A stretch of 64,000 nucleotides of DNA, from assembly GCF_029017505.1 (NCBI RefSeq), contig NZ_JAQGEI010000035.1, forward strand, positions 1 through 64,000, given 5' to 3'. Position numbers and translations under genes: made by a program. The notes below the pieces were generated by a model that was not told where the DNA came from, searched no databases, and saw nothing but the letters and a program-made list of their open reading frames with translations. Below, piece by piece: positions 7,313-15,314 of this stretch. Each line of letters starts with the position of its first letter. Position 1 is the stretch's first letter. This DNA is from Sedimenticola hydrogenitrophicus. GTDB lineage: Bacteria > Pseudomonadota > Gammaproteobacteria > Chromatiales > Chromatiaceae.

Positions 7313-9412
7313 TTAAGTTATAGATGTCTCGTCGGCATTAGGTGAACGCACCCGCTGACGGTTCTGTTGCACCAGCGGCACGCAGCGCGTGGCGTCGTCA
7401 TGGATCTCCACGCACTCCAGACACTGGAAACAGTCATCGTAGCGGATCGCGCCGCTGTGGCGTTCGATGGCCTCGTAGCGGCAGGTGACCGCGCAGAGTT
7501 TGCAGGGGGTGCCGCACTCGCGGCGCCGCACCAGCCAGTCCCAGCGCCGTAACCGGCCGCCGAGGACCAGGGCGGCCCCCAGGGGGCAGAGAAAGCGGCA
7601 GTAACCCTTGAAGACGACCATCGAGACCAGGATGCAGGCAAGGGCATAGAGCACATAGGGCCAGGCGCGCTGGAAGCTCAGGGTGATGGCCGTCTTGAAC
7701 GGCTCCACCTCGACCAGCCGGTCACCCAGCGAGGCGGAGAAGAACAGGCTGCCGAGCAGTGCCGCCAGAATGGCGAACTTGATCCAGCCCAGTTTTTCCG
7801 TCACCGCCGCCGACAGGCGCAGCTCCCTGATCCCCAGTTTTTGGCCCAGGGTGTGGGCGAACTCCTGCAGGGCGCCGAACGGGCAGAGCCAGCCGCAGAA
7901 GGTGCCTCTGCCCCAGATGGCCAGCGTGATCAGGGTAAAGATCCACAACAGCAGCGAAATCGGGTCATACAGCAGGAAGGCAAAATTGTGCGTCTGGAAG
8001 ATCGCCCGCACCAGGCCGATCAGGGTGACGATGCTGAGCTGGCCCTGCTCCCACCAGCCGACGAAGAAGAGGGTGATCAGCAGCAATAGCGGGCGCAGCG
8101 TGGCGAGGCGCTGCGGGCCGGTGACGCTGCGCCGGTGATTGAAGAGGAGGTAACTCAGCAGGCCGAGGAACAGCGTCAGCAACAGCAGGTCCCATGCCTT
8201 GTCGCGCCAGGATGCCAGCCAGGCCGGCTGTTGTCCCGTGTCCGGCAGCGGCTGGATGAAGTAGCGCGGGTCCGGGCTGTAGCTGAGCACAAAGTCCCGG
8301 CTGCCGGTGGTCGGCCGGAATGAGCCGTGCTGGCGCAGCACCTTGATAATGAAATCCCAGCGGGAGGCGGGATCAAAACCGAAACGGGTATCGACCCGCA
8401 GGATCATCGCCTGGTCGAACGCCGGCACCCCGGGCAAGAATGCCATTTCGGCATCGGCATCCCGCAGGCTGATGGGAAAGCCCTGCTGGCGGATGGACAT
8501 GCGGTCGGGCGCCGAGTTGCGCACAAAATCCTCCGCCACCAGCCGGTGCCGGCCATTGGCCAGTACCAGTATCGGCTCTTCGGACGGCTCCAGCTGCCGC
8601 TTCAGGGTGGCGAGGGCTGCCGGGTCCAGAATATTTCCCGCCACGCTCGGCAGATTCAGGTCGGCAATCCACAGATCCAGATAGAGCCCATCCGGATCCC
8701 GGGTGGCTTCACTGTCGTCATCGGCAAACGGCGTGGCGGCAAAGGCCTGCTGCAGATCCCGGTTGCCGATCCGCAGGTGCTCCATGAGACTGCTGTCCGC
8801 CAGCTGCGCCCAGCTCATCGGCTCGAACAGATCCTGGCGCGGATGGCCGGCCGGTTTGGGTGCGATATGGGCGAGTTTCTCCCGGGCGACGCTCAGCGCC
8901 GCGGCGAGAATGGTTTCATTGGCGATCCGCACCGAGGCGGTGGCCTTGGTGACGCCGTCGATATAGCTGTTGGCGCCGGCGGCAGCGTCGGCCGGTTTGC
9001 TGGCGCCGGCGGGCAGCACCTTGATGTTGTCGGCCAGGGACTTGCCGCGATATTGGTAGACGAACTCATGGAAAGGGCGCGGCCCCAGGCCACTGACAAA
9101 GACCGGTTCATTCTGGTCCAGGACCTTGATGTCGAGGAAGTTGCCGTCGGTGTCGATGCTGACCAGCAGATTCATCGGGGTGCCGGAAAAGCCCGGAATC
9201 GGGGCCAGCTCCCGGGATTCGAAAATATAGCCGGCCAGGGCCCCACCGCTGTTCAGCAACTGCCAGACGGGCAGTTGCGCGTCCTTTGTCCCGAGTGCCA
9301 GCGGCGGGACCACAAAGCGGGAGAGCTGGTCGGCGGTCAGGGATGTTGCGCTTGCCGACGACCAGCCGAAAAACGCTCCCCATAACAGTAAGGCACCCAG
9401 CAGACGTGGCAA
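7313..9412 (-). CDS. NosR/NirI-type FMN and Fe-S membrane protein
   Basis: A 699-residue protein with a signal peptide (1-22) and an FMN-binding domain whose flavinylation threonine is T158 in GVTKATAS. A further periplasmic domain, about six transmembrane helices (from ~415) and two CxxxCP cluster motifs (CGWLCPFGAL and CRFLCPLGAAL) follow, with a cytoplasmic C-terminal Cys-rich ferredoxin-like tail. This is the NosR/NirI architecture, which carries electrons across the membrane to or from periplasmic enzymes. The start is a TTG with GGGGGA upstream. No nosZ or nirS is nearby; the neighbours are the aldehyde oxidoreductase genes, so an electron-transfer role there is a reasonable inference. 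A complementary alternative is regulation. Confidence 0.8.
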   Translation of the reverse strand: MPRLLGALLLWGAFFGWSSASATSLTADQLSRFVVPPLALGTKDAQLPVWQLLNSGGALAGYIFESRELAPIPGFSGTPMNLLVSIDTDGNFLDIKVLDQNEPVFVSGLGPRPFHEFVYQYRGKSLADNIKVLPAGASKPADAAAGANSYIDGVTKATASVRIANETILAAALSVAREKLAHIAPKPAGHPRQDLFEPMSWAQLADSSLMEHLRIGNRDLQQAFAATPFADDDSEATRDPDGLYLDLWIADLNLPSVAGNILDPAALATLKRQLEPSEEPILVLANGRHRLVAEDFVRNSAPDRMSIRQQGFPISLRDADAEMAFLPGVPAFDQAMILRVDTRFGFDPASRWDFIIKVLRQHGSFRPTTGSRDFVLSYSPDPRYFIQPLPDTGQQPAWLASWRDKAWDLLLLTLFLGLLSYLLFNHRRSVTGPQRLATLRPLLLLITLFFVGWWEQGQLSIVTLIGLVRAIFQTHNFAFLLYDPISLLLWIFTLITLAIWGRGTFCGWLCPFGALQEFAHTLGQKLGIRELRLSAAVTEKLGWIKFAILAALLGSLFFSASLGDRLVEVEPFKTAITLSFQRAWPYVLYALACILVSMVVFKGYCRFLCPLGAALVLGGRLRRWDWLVRRRECGTPCKLCAVTCRYEAIERHSGAIRYDDCFQCLECVEIHDDATRCVPLVQQNRQRVRSPNADETSIT

Positions 9413-9489
9413 CGATCATCCCCCCGACATGACATCCATAGGGAATCGAAGCTAGCCGATCGGCTGGGTGCGCTCCATTCAACCTAAGT

Positions 9490-9656
9490 CTAAGGGCTCG
9501 CGCAAGAATAAGTTCCTGTATTCGGACGCCCCTGGACCCCGCTGGCGGCGTTACGCTTTTTGGCAAGGGAACGGCCATTGCCTGCAAAGCGTGCCTTGCC
9601 AGCGTGGTCCAGGAACGCCCTCGGTACTACGGAATTATTCTTGCGCGAACCCTAAG
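9490..9656. repeat. Long imperfect palindrome with CTAAGGGCTCGC ends
   Basis: A 167-bp element with inverted termini: CTAAGGGCTCGCGCAAGAAT at 9490 and ATTCTTGCGCGAACCCTAAG ending at 9656. The centre reads GGCGTTACG..TTGGCAAGGGAAC..GCCATTGCC, text that recurs in related form at 31093-31356 and 38077-38232. It looks like a MITE-type element without coding capacity. Confidence 0.75.
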
Positions 9657-9671
9657 GGCTCGCGGCGGCGC

Positions 9672-9989
9672 TCAAACCACCGGGGCACCGTAACCGAAAC
9701 TGTAGGGCACGGGGCCGGAGAGGGCGATGACATCGCCGTCTTCGAGCTGATGGGCCAGGCGTATGTCGCCCACGCACCCCGGGGCCACGTCGCGGCCGTT
9801 GACCAGGATCAGGAACAGTTCGGCGAGCGGGATATTGAAGTCCCTGACGATGTCGCCGATGGTGGCCCCGACCGGATAACTGATTTCGCGCTCCAGCCGC
9901 TCCGGATCGCAGAACCGGGTCATGGAATTGAAGGCGCGTACTGTGATGCTGACCGTCAGGTCGGCCGAATTGTGTCCAAGCAGTGTCAA
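9672..9989 (-). CDS. MoaD/ThiS-like ubiquitin-fold protein without terminal GG
   Basis: A 105-residue protein with the beta-grasp pattern of MoaD/ThiS (TVSITVRAFNS, GATIGDIVRDFNIP, LILVNGRDVAPG, LEDGDVIALSGPV). Aldehyde oxidoreductase operons of other Proteobacteria (AorD) encode MoaD paralogues thought to help tungsten or molybdenum pterin insertion, and this gene is divergent from the local aor genes. The C-terminus is YGAPVV, not the Gly-Gly needed for adenylation and thiocarboxylate formation, so it may bind but not carry sulfur. Start is TTG with GAGG eight nucleotides upstream; no ATG is suitably placed. Confidence 0.65.
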   Translation of the reverse strand: MTLLGHNSADLTVSITVRAFNSMTRFCDPERLEREISYPVGATIGDIVRDFNIPLAELFLILVNGRDVAPGCVGDIRLAHQLEDGDVIALSGPVPYSFGYGAPVV

Positions 9990-10326
9990 CTCTCTTGCCT
10001 CGATAAATCGGTATGAATCAGGGAGCGCCTATTTTCAGCGCGGATGGCGGATTGTGACTTGATCACTGTCAATTGGGAGTATTCGACTTTGGTCGAGTTT
10101 TGGTAGGTGGCCTGCTTCTCAAGCCAATGCGGGTCGGCGCATCGTGGAGCCGTTCCACTGCAGTAGCGTTATGTCTTGGAAAGCATAAGCCTTTAGTTCA
10201 ATTGTGAGATTTGAGTGCCTGGGTACACTCGCCTATGAGTGGATTTTATTCACCTTTTTACGCCTTGAAACCAGCAGCATCAGGCTACGCGCGGCTGGAG
10301 ATGGGTAAACTTCCGGGGAGGAGATA
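9990..10326. other. Divergent intergenic region upstream of the aldehyde oxidoreductase operon
   Basis: About 340 bp separate the minus-strand MoaD-like gene from the plus-strand polyferredoxin. Promoters for both should lie here. I see no clear operator; a hairpin-forming GGGTACACTCGCC-TATGAGTGG stretch occurs near 10223-10245. Confidence 0.5.
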
Positions 10327-10806
10327 ATGCAAAAATCGCTGCACATCATTCCCGAGAAATGCACCGGCTGTACCCAGTGTGAAATCGCCTGTTCGATGGA
10401 ACATGAGGGTATTTTCAGCTCCAGCAAATCTCGGATCAGAGTATTCAAGTTTCACGATGAGGGACGCTTTGTCCCCTATACCTGCACCCAGTGTGCCGAG
10501 GCGTGGTGCCAGCGGGCCTGTCCCACCGGCGCGATCGATATCAATGCGCGGACCGGGGCAAAGGAGGTGCTGGCGACGGCCTGCGTGGGGTGCAAGGTGT
10601 GCACCATCGCCTGTCCCTTCGGCACCATCAATTACGTTCCGGACAGCGGCAAGGTGGCGAAATGCGATCTCTGCGGCGGCGATCCGGCCTGCGCCAAGGC
10701 CTGTCCTACAGGGGCCATTCTGTTTATCGATGCGGAAGCGACCGGGTTCGAGAAGATGCGTGCCTGGGCAGCCAAGACAGACACTGGCGCATCGGCCACC
10801 GCATAA
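10327..10806 (+). CDS. Polyferredoxin subunit of aldehyde oxidoreductase (AorA-like)
   Basis: A 159-residue cytoplasmic electron carrier with 16 cysteines in four cluster motifs: CTGCTQCEIAC, CTQCAEAWCQRAC, CVGCKVCTIAC and CDLCGGDPACAKAC, giving four [4Fe-4S] clusters. This is the HycB/DmsB-like ferredoxin found as AorA in the Aromatoleum aldehyde oxidoreductase complex, where it forms a filament-like wire between the catalytic and FAD subunits. It is 24 nt upstream of the catalytic gene with a GGAGATAAT ribosome site. The role as electron conduit is inferred from family and gene order. Confidence 0.85.
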   Translation: MQKSLHIIPEKCTGCTQCEIACSMEHEGIFSSSKSRIRVFKFHDEGRFVPYTCTQCAEAWCQRACPTGAIDINARTGAKEVLATACVGCKVCTIACPFGTINYVPDSGKVAKCDLCGGDPACAKACPTGAILFIDAEATGFEKMRAWAAKTDTGASATA

Positions 10807-10830
10807 CCACAGCAATCGGGAGTTAATCTT

Positions 10831-12678
10831 ATGGGATGGGCTAGAAAGCTTCTGCGTGTCAACCTGACGGCTGGCACCTGCACCACCGAAGCGCTCAATA
10901 TGGAATGGGCGCACCAGTTCCTCGGCTCACGCGGGCTTGCCGCGAAGTACCTGGTGGAGGAGATCGACCCCAAGGTCGATCCGCTCGCGCCGGAGAACAA
11001 GCTGATCATGGCCACCGGGCCGTTGACCGGCACTTCGGCCTCCACCGCCGGACGCTATACCGTAACCACCAAGGGCGAGCTGACCGGTGCGATCGCCTGC
11101 TCCAATTCGGGCGGATTCTTCGGCAACGAGATGAAGAACGCCGGTTGGGACATGATCATCTTCGAGGGCAAGTCCCCGAAGCCGGTCTATCTGCTGCTGC
11201 AGAACGAGCAGGCGCAACTGGTCGATGCCGCGGAATTCTGGGGCCAATCGGTCTGGGATACCGAAGAGGGGATCAAGGCGAAACATCAGGATCCGCTGAT
11301 CCGTGTCGCCTCCATCGGCAAGGCGGGGGAAGAGGGTTGCAAGTTCGCCTGTATCGTCAATGACATGGATCGCGCCGCCGGGCGTTCCGGCGTCGGCACC
11401 GTGATGGGTTCGAAGAACCTGAAGGCGGTGGCGATTCGCGGCAACCTGGGTGTGAAGGTGGATAACGTGGAGCAGTTCCTGGAGGCGGTCAAGGCGGGCA
11501 AGGCGGTACTGGCCGGCAATCCGGTGACCGGCGTGGGGCTGCCCACCTACGGTACCCAGGTACTGATGAACGTGATTAACGAAATCGGCGCCCTGCCGAC
11601 CAACAATCACCAGGAGGTGCAGTTCGCCCGGGCCAACGACATCTCCGGCGAGGCGATGCACGCGGTGCGCAAGGACGGTACCAAGAACCTGGTCACCAAT
11701 GCCGCCTGCTTCGGCTGTACCATCGCCTGTCAGCGGGTCTCCAAGATTGAGCGTTCACACTTCACGGTCAAGGATCGCCCGCAGTATCAGGTGGCGTCGG
11801 GTGGACTGGAATACGAGAATGCCTGGGCCCTGGGTGCCAATACCGGGGTCAACGATCTCGAAGCCATCACCTTTGCCAACTTTATCTGCAATGAGCAGGG
11901 CATGGACCCGATCACCCTCGGCGCGACCATCTCGGCGGCCATGGAGATGTTCGAAGCGGGTGCCATCACCACCAAGGAGACCGGTGGTATCGAACTGCGT
12001 TTCGGCAACGCCGAGGCGCTGGTGCAGATCACCGAACTGACGGCGAAGGGCGAGGGCTTCGGGCGTGAAATCGGGCTGGGTTCGAAGCGGCTGTGCGAGA
12101 AATATGGCCACATCGACATGCACATGGGTGTCAAGGGACAGGAGTTTCCGGCCTATGACAGTCGCGGTATTCAGGGTATGGGTCTGACCTATGCCACCTC
12201 GAACCGTGGCGCTTGCCATCTGCGCTCCTACACCGTGGCTTCCGAGGTGTTGGGTATTCCGGAGAAAACCGATCCGCTGGAGACCACCGGCAAGGCCGGC
12301 CTGGTGAAGGCGTTCCAGGATGCGACCGCGGCGGTGGATGCCAGCGGGCTGTGCATCTTCACCACCTTTGCCTGGAGCATGGAGGATATCGCGCCCCAGG
12401 TGAACGGTGCCTGTGAGGGTGACTGGACCGTTGAATCGATGCTCGAAATGGGTGAGCGGATCTGGAATATGGAGCGTCAGTTCAACCTGGCGGCCGGTTT
12501 CACCGGTGCGGACGATACCCTGCCCAAGCGTATCCTCAAGGATGCGGCCAAGACCGGGCCGGCCAAGGGCAAGGTGAATGAGCTGGGCAAGATGTTGCCG
12601 GAATATTATCAGCTGCGTGGCTGGAATGCGGAAGGCGTACCGACGGGTGACACCCTGGAACGTCTCGGCCTGGCCTGA
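10831..12678 (+). CDS. Tungsten-type aldehyde ferredoxin oxidoreductase (AorB)
   Basis: A 615-residue member of the AOR family, which oxidises aldehydes to carboxylic acids with a bis-pterin tungsten (or molybdenum) cofactor and one [4Fe-4S] cluster. Visible signatures are GPLTGT and NSGGFFGNEMK in the N-terminal domain, then GRSGVGTVMGSKNLKA and the cluster cysteines C293, C296 and C300 (CFGCTIAC) with C508 (GLCIF). GLEYENAWALGAN and the PAYDSRG pterin segment are also visible. The gene lies between a polyferredoxin and an FAD oxidoreductase, the same three-subunit layout as AorABC. It probably removes aldehydes formed by the periplasmic alcohol dehydrogenase encoded further on. Metal identity is inferred from family only. 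Confidence 0.9.
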   Translation: MGWARKLLRVNLTAGTCTTEALNMEWAHQFLGSRGLAAKYLVEEIDPKVDPLAPENKLIMATGPLTGTSASTAGRYTVTTKGELTGAIACSNSGGFFGNEMKNAGWDMIIFEGKSPKPVYLLLQNEQAQLVDAAEFWGQSVWDTEEGIKAKHQDPLIRVASIGKAGEEGCKFACIVNDMDRAAGRSGVGTVMGSKNLKAVAIRGNLGVKVDNVEQFLEAVKAGKAVLAGNPVTGVGLPTYGTQVLMNVINEIGALPTNNHQEVQFARANDISGEAMHAVRKDGTKNLVTNAACFGCTIACQRVSKIERSHFTVKDRPQYQVASGGLEYENAWALGANTGVNDLEAITFANFICNEQGMDPITLGATISAAMEMFEAGAITTKETGGIELRFGNAEALVQITELTAKGEGFGREIGLGSKRLCEKYGHIDMHMGVKGQEFPAYDSRGIQGMGLTYATSNRGACHLRSYTVASEVLGIPEKTDPLETTGKAGLVKAFQDATAAVDASGLCIFTTFAWSMEDIAPQVNGACEGDWTVESMLEMGERIWNMERQFNLAAGFTGADDTLPKRILKDAAKTGPAKGKVNELGKMLPEYYQLRGWNAEGVPTGDTLERLGLA

Positions 12679-12767
12679 GGCGGCCGTAACCCCGGCGTCG
12701 GATCGCGCGGCTTGTGAGTAGTCAAACTCGCTGCCGCTAACCGATCCGACGCCGCCAATAACCCGAT

Positions 12768-12872
12768 TGATGCGGTTCGTTTCTCGTCGCATCCTGCATC
12801 CGATGGCGAGATCCGGCCCAGTGCCCAATGCGCTTTCGGATGTGGGATGCGCCGGGCCTGCGAACCGCATCA
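12768..12872. repeat. Inverted repeat TGATGCGGTTCG...CGAACCGCATCA
   Basis: The 12-bp perfect arms flank GCATCC / GGATGC sub-palindromes, giving the same family as 7130-7206. It lies between AOR and its FAD partner gene and ends about 45 nt before that gene's start. Confidence 0.7.
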
Positions 12873-12918
12873 CTTGGAATTATGGGGACGAATTCGCTCA
12901 TATAGAGGAGACCGAAAA

Positions 12919-14259
12919 TTGATAGGCTTACTGAAGCGAGTGTTTGGCAACAACATGGGTCAGGCACAAGAGGTCACCGATACCGGGTCCGTCGCAGCGG
13001 ATGCCGTCTATCGCTATGTCGTCGTCGGCGCCGGACCGGCCGGTGTGTCGGTGGTGGAGAATCTGCGCCGGAACGATGCGGAAGGTTCCATCCTGCTGCT
13101 GGGTGACGAGCCGGAACCCCCGTATTCGCGCATGGCGATTCCCTATCTGCTGGTCGGTAAGGTGGGGGAGACGGGTACCCACCTGCGGCAACAGGAGAAC
13201 CATTACCAGGCCCTCGGTATCCAGTTGCGGAATGCCCGGGTCACCGGCATCGATGCGGCGGCCAGGCGTGTCGCCCTGAGCGATGGCAGTGGGGTTCAAT
13301 ATGAACAGCTCTGCCTGGCTACCGGGGCACTTCCGATCCGCCCACCGGTTCCCGGACTGGATCAGAAACGGGTGCACCACTGCTGGACCCTGAAGGATGC
13401 CCGTCACATTATCGAACTGGCCCATGAAGGCGCCAACGTGGTGCTGATGGGGGCCGGTTTCATCGGTTGTATTATCCTGGAGGCGCTGGCCCTGCGCGGC
13501 GTCAACCTGACCGTGGTGGAGATGGGGGACCGCATGGTTCCGCGCATGCTCGACCCGGTGGCGGGCACGCTGCTCAAACACTGGTGCCAGGAGCGAGGCG
13601 TGGCGGTGCATACCTCGACCCGGATCACCCGGGTGGAGCCCAATCCGGGCAACAGCGAGGATACCCTGCTGGTCGATCTGGATAACGGACAGCAGATACC
13701 GGCCCACCTGGTGGTGGTCGCCGCCGGGGTGAAGTCAAACCTCGACTATCTGCAGGATGCGGGCCTGGCGGTGGACCAGGGCATTCTGGTCAATGAATTC
13801 CTGCGCACCAGCGATCCACACATCTATGCCGTGGGGGATGTCGCCCAGGGTCCGGATTTTGAAAATGGTGACCGGGTGGTACACGCCATCCAGCCGACGG
13901 CGACGGATCATGGTCGGATCGCCGCACTGAACATGGTGGGAAAACCGACCCCCTACCGGGGATCCATGCAGATGAACGTGCTGGATACGCTGGGTCTCAT
14001 CTCGGTTTCGTTTGGTGAGTGGGACGGCGTACCGGGTGGTGATCAGGCGGTCCTGCAGGATCAGCAGGGCTATCGGTATATGCGCCTGGAATTCGATGGC
14101 GAGCGTTTGGTCGGCGCGCAATGCGTCGGCCGCACCAACCATGTCGGTGTCATCCGCGGGCTGATTGAAGGCCGGGTTGCACTGGGTCCCTGGAAGGAGC
14201 GGTTGAAGAAAAATCCCCACCTGATCATGGATGCCTACCTCGCCTGCGCACAGCGGTAA
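12919..14259 (+). CDS. FAD/NAD(P)-dependent oxidoreductase (AorC-like)
   Basis: A 446-residue pyridine nucleotide-disulfide oxidoreductase-like flavoprotein. Dinucleotide motifs are VVVGAGPAGVSVVENLRR (FAD, near 34-51) and LMGAGFIGCIILEALALRG (NAD, middle); the second FAD segment is IYAVGDVAQG. It lacks a CxxxxC redox disulfide, as in nitrite reductase and rubredoxin-reductase relatives. In AOR complexes the FAD subunit passes electrons from the ferredoxin to NAD+. I chose the TTG at 12919 because GAGGAG lies 8 nt upstream; ATG 12955 is the next possibility. A ~240-bp gap with a repeat separates it from AOR, so it may have its own promoter. Confidence 0.8.
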   Translation: MIGLLKRVFGNNMGQAQEVTDTGSVAADAVYRYVVVGAGPAGVSVVENLRRNDAEGSILLLGDEPEPPYSRMAIPYLLVGKVGETGTHLRQQENHYQALGIQLRNARVTGIDAAARRVALSDGSGVQYEQLCLATGALPIRPPVPGLDQKRVHHCWTLKDARHIIELAHEGANVVLMGAGFIGCIILEALALRGVNLTVVEMGDRMVPRMLDPVAGTLLKHWCQERGVAVHTSTRITRVEPNPGNSEDTLLVDLDNGQQIPAHLVVVAAGVKSNLDYLQDAGLAVDQGILVNEFLRTSDPHIYAVGDVAQGPDFENGDRVVHAIQPTATDHGRIAALNMVGKPTPYRGSMQMNVLDTLGLISVSFGEWDGVPGGDQAVLQDQQGYRYMRLEFDGERLVGAQCVGRTNHVGVIRGLIEGRVALGPWKERLKKNPHLIMDAYLACAQR

Positions 14260-14350
14260 TTCTACCCGCGGCTGTTCCCAGAACTCCCCCTCGCCGGTCA
14301 GGTGGGGGTGGAGTCAAACCGCTAATAACCGAAGTGCATATTGTCAGCCT

Positions 14351-14435
14351 GTAGGTTGGGGTGAGCCTGCGAACCCCAACGGGGTTGCACGCGTGTGCGC
14401 CATGATGTTGGGGTTCCCTCCTCACCCTAACCTGC
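14351..14435. repeat. GTAGGTTGGGGTGAGCC palindromic repeat, copy 1
   Basis: An ~85-bp imperfect palindrome with GTTGGGGTGAGCC...GAACCCCAAC on the left and GTTGGGGTTC...CTCACCCTAACC on the right. Copies are at 18800-18895 and 24026-24110. Confidence 0.8.
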
Positions 14436-14500
14436 GCGCTAAAAACCACGATGTCCGGCATCCTGCGTCGCGGGCCGATTCAACCAAAGTTGAAGAGTCT

Positions 14501-14551
14501 CGGGTCTCGGCATGGTTTATAAATGTCCTGAATCCGCAACGGCGGATTCAG
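14501..14551 (+). promoter_or_regulatory. Shared motif plus hairpin upstream of cytochrome c550
   Basis: 14501-14524 matches the pqqA upstream motif at 517-540 in 21 of 24 positions. It is followed by a perfect 10-bp hairpin (CTGAATCCGC, loop AACG, GCGGATTCAG) at 14528-14551. The cytochrome start is ~190 nt further on, so a direct promoter role is uncertain. Confidence 0.35.
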
Positions 14552-14743
14552 GTTGAAACTGACCGGCCCAGCGCTGGATGACCCGGGATGCCACTTCACT
14601 TCCCCACTTCCCGACACGGGGAGCAGGACGAGATGAAGATCCGGGTTGTCAGCGATATTTCCAAACAACATTCACACCCCCAGGGTGAGACTTGAATCGT
14701 GTGCTATGGCGGGATCGATGCCTGTCGTAGGAGGAGACCGCTA

Positions 14744-15178
14744 ATGCTTACCTATCGTCCGCTTTTTATCATTGGACTGACCCTGTCGCTTGGCCTGCCG
14801 GCGCAGCTTTTTGCCCATGGGGATGTCACGCCGCAGGCGGTGGACACAGCCGGATTGCCGCAGTTGGGGGATGAGTGGGTAGATACCAACCCGTTTCGCG
14901 AGGACGGCGAGCTGAAGCCGCTGGCCATCGAGATCGGAAAATCCGCCTACAACCAGAATTGTGCCCGCTGTCACGGCCTGGAAGTGATCTCGGGCGGCAT
15001 TGCCCCCGACCTGCGCTACCTGGAAGAGGATTTTGATGGCGACGACTGGTTCAAGGAGCGGGTCATCAACGGGGCCGTGCGCGATGGCAAGGTGTATATG
15101 CCGAAATTCGAAGGCACCATTCCTCAGGAAGGGCTATGGGCCATCCGCACCTATATCGATTCGATGGGTGAGGATTGA
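14744..15178 (+). CDS. Cytochrome c550, PedF-like
   Basis: A 144-residue exported c-type cytochrome. It has a signal peptide (residues 1-22, LTLSLGLPAQLFA), one heme motif C-A-R-C-H and a C-terminal Met ligand in a VYMPKFEG segment. The family of PQQ alcohol dehydrogenase cytochromes (PedF/ExaB type) accepts electrons from quinoprotein ethanol dehydrogenases and passes them to the oxidase. An AGGAGGAG ribosome site precedes the ATG. The partner dehydrogenase is 5 kb downstream on the other strand. An upstream ATG at 14699 is unlikely because it lacks such a site. Confidence 0.8.
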   Translation: MLTYRPLFIIGLTLSLGLPAQLFAHGDVTPQAVDTAGLPQLGDEWVDTNPFREDGELKPLAIEIGKSAYNQNCARCHGLEVISGGIAPDLRYLEEDFDGDDWFKERVINGAVRDGKVYMPKFEGTIPQEGLWAIRTYIDSMGED

Positions 15179-15314
15179 ACCGGCCGCTGGCGTGACCCCG
15201 TAAACCCCGAAGGGGTGAACGCAGGGATGTGCTGAACAAGCCGGCTTTTCCTCGCTACCATCGGTCAATCCCGACAGACTCCCCCAGCCAGACTCTAAGG
15301 GTGAAGTGAATTAA

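Noticed and set aside
7313-9412. Full nos operon
   Set aside because: No nosZ, nosD, nosF or nosY is present; only the NosR-type protein is.
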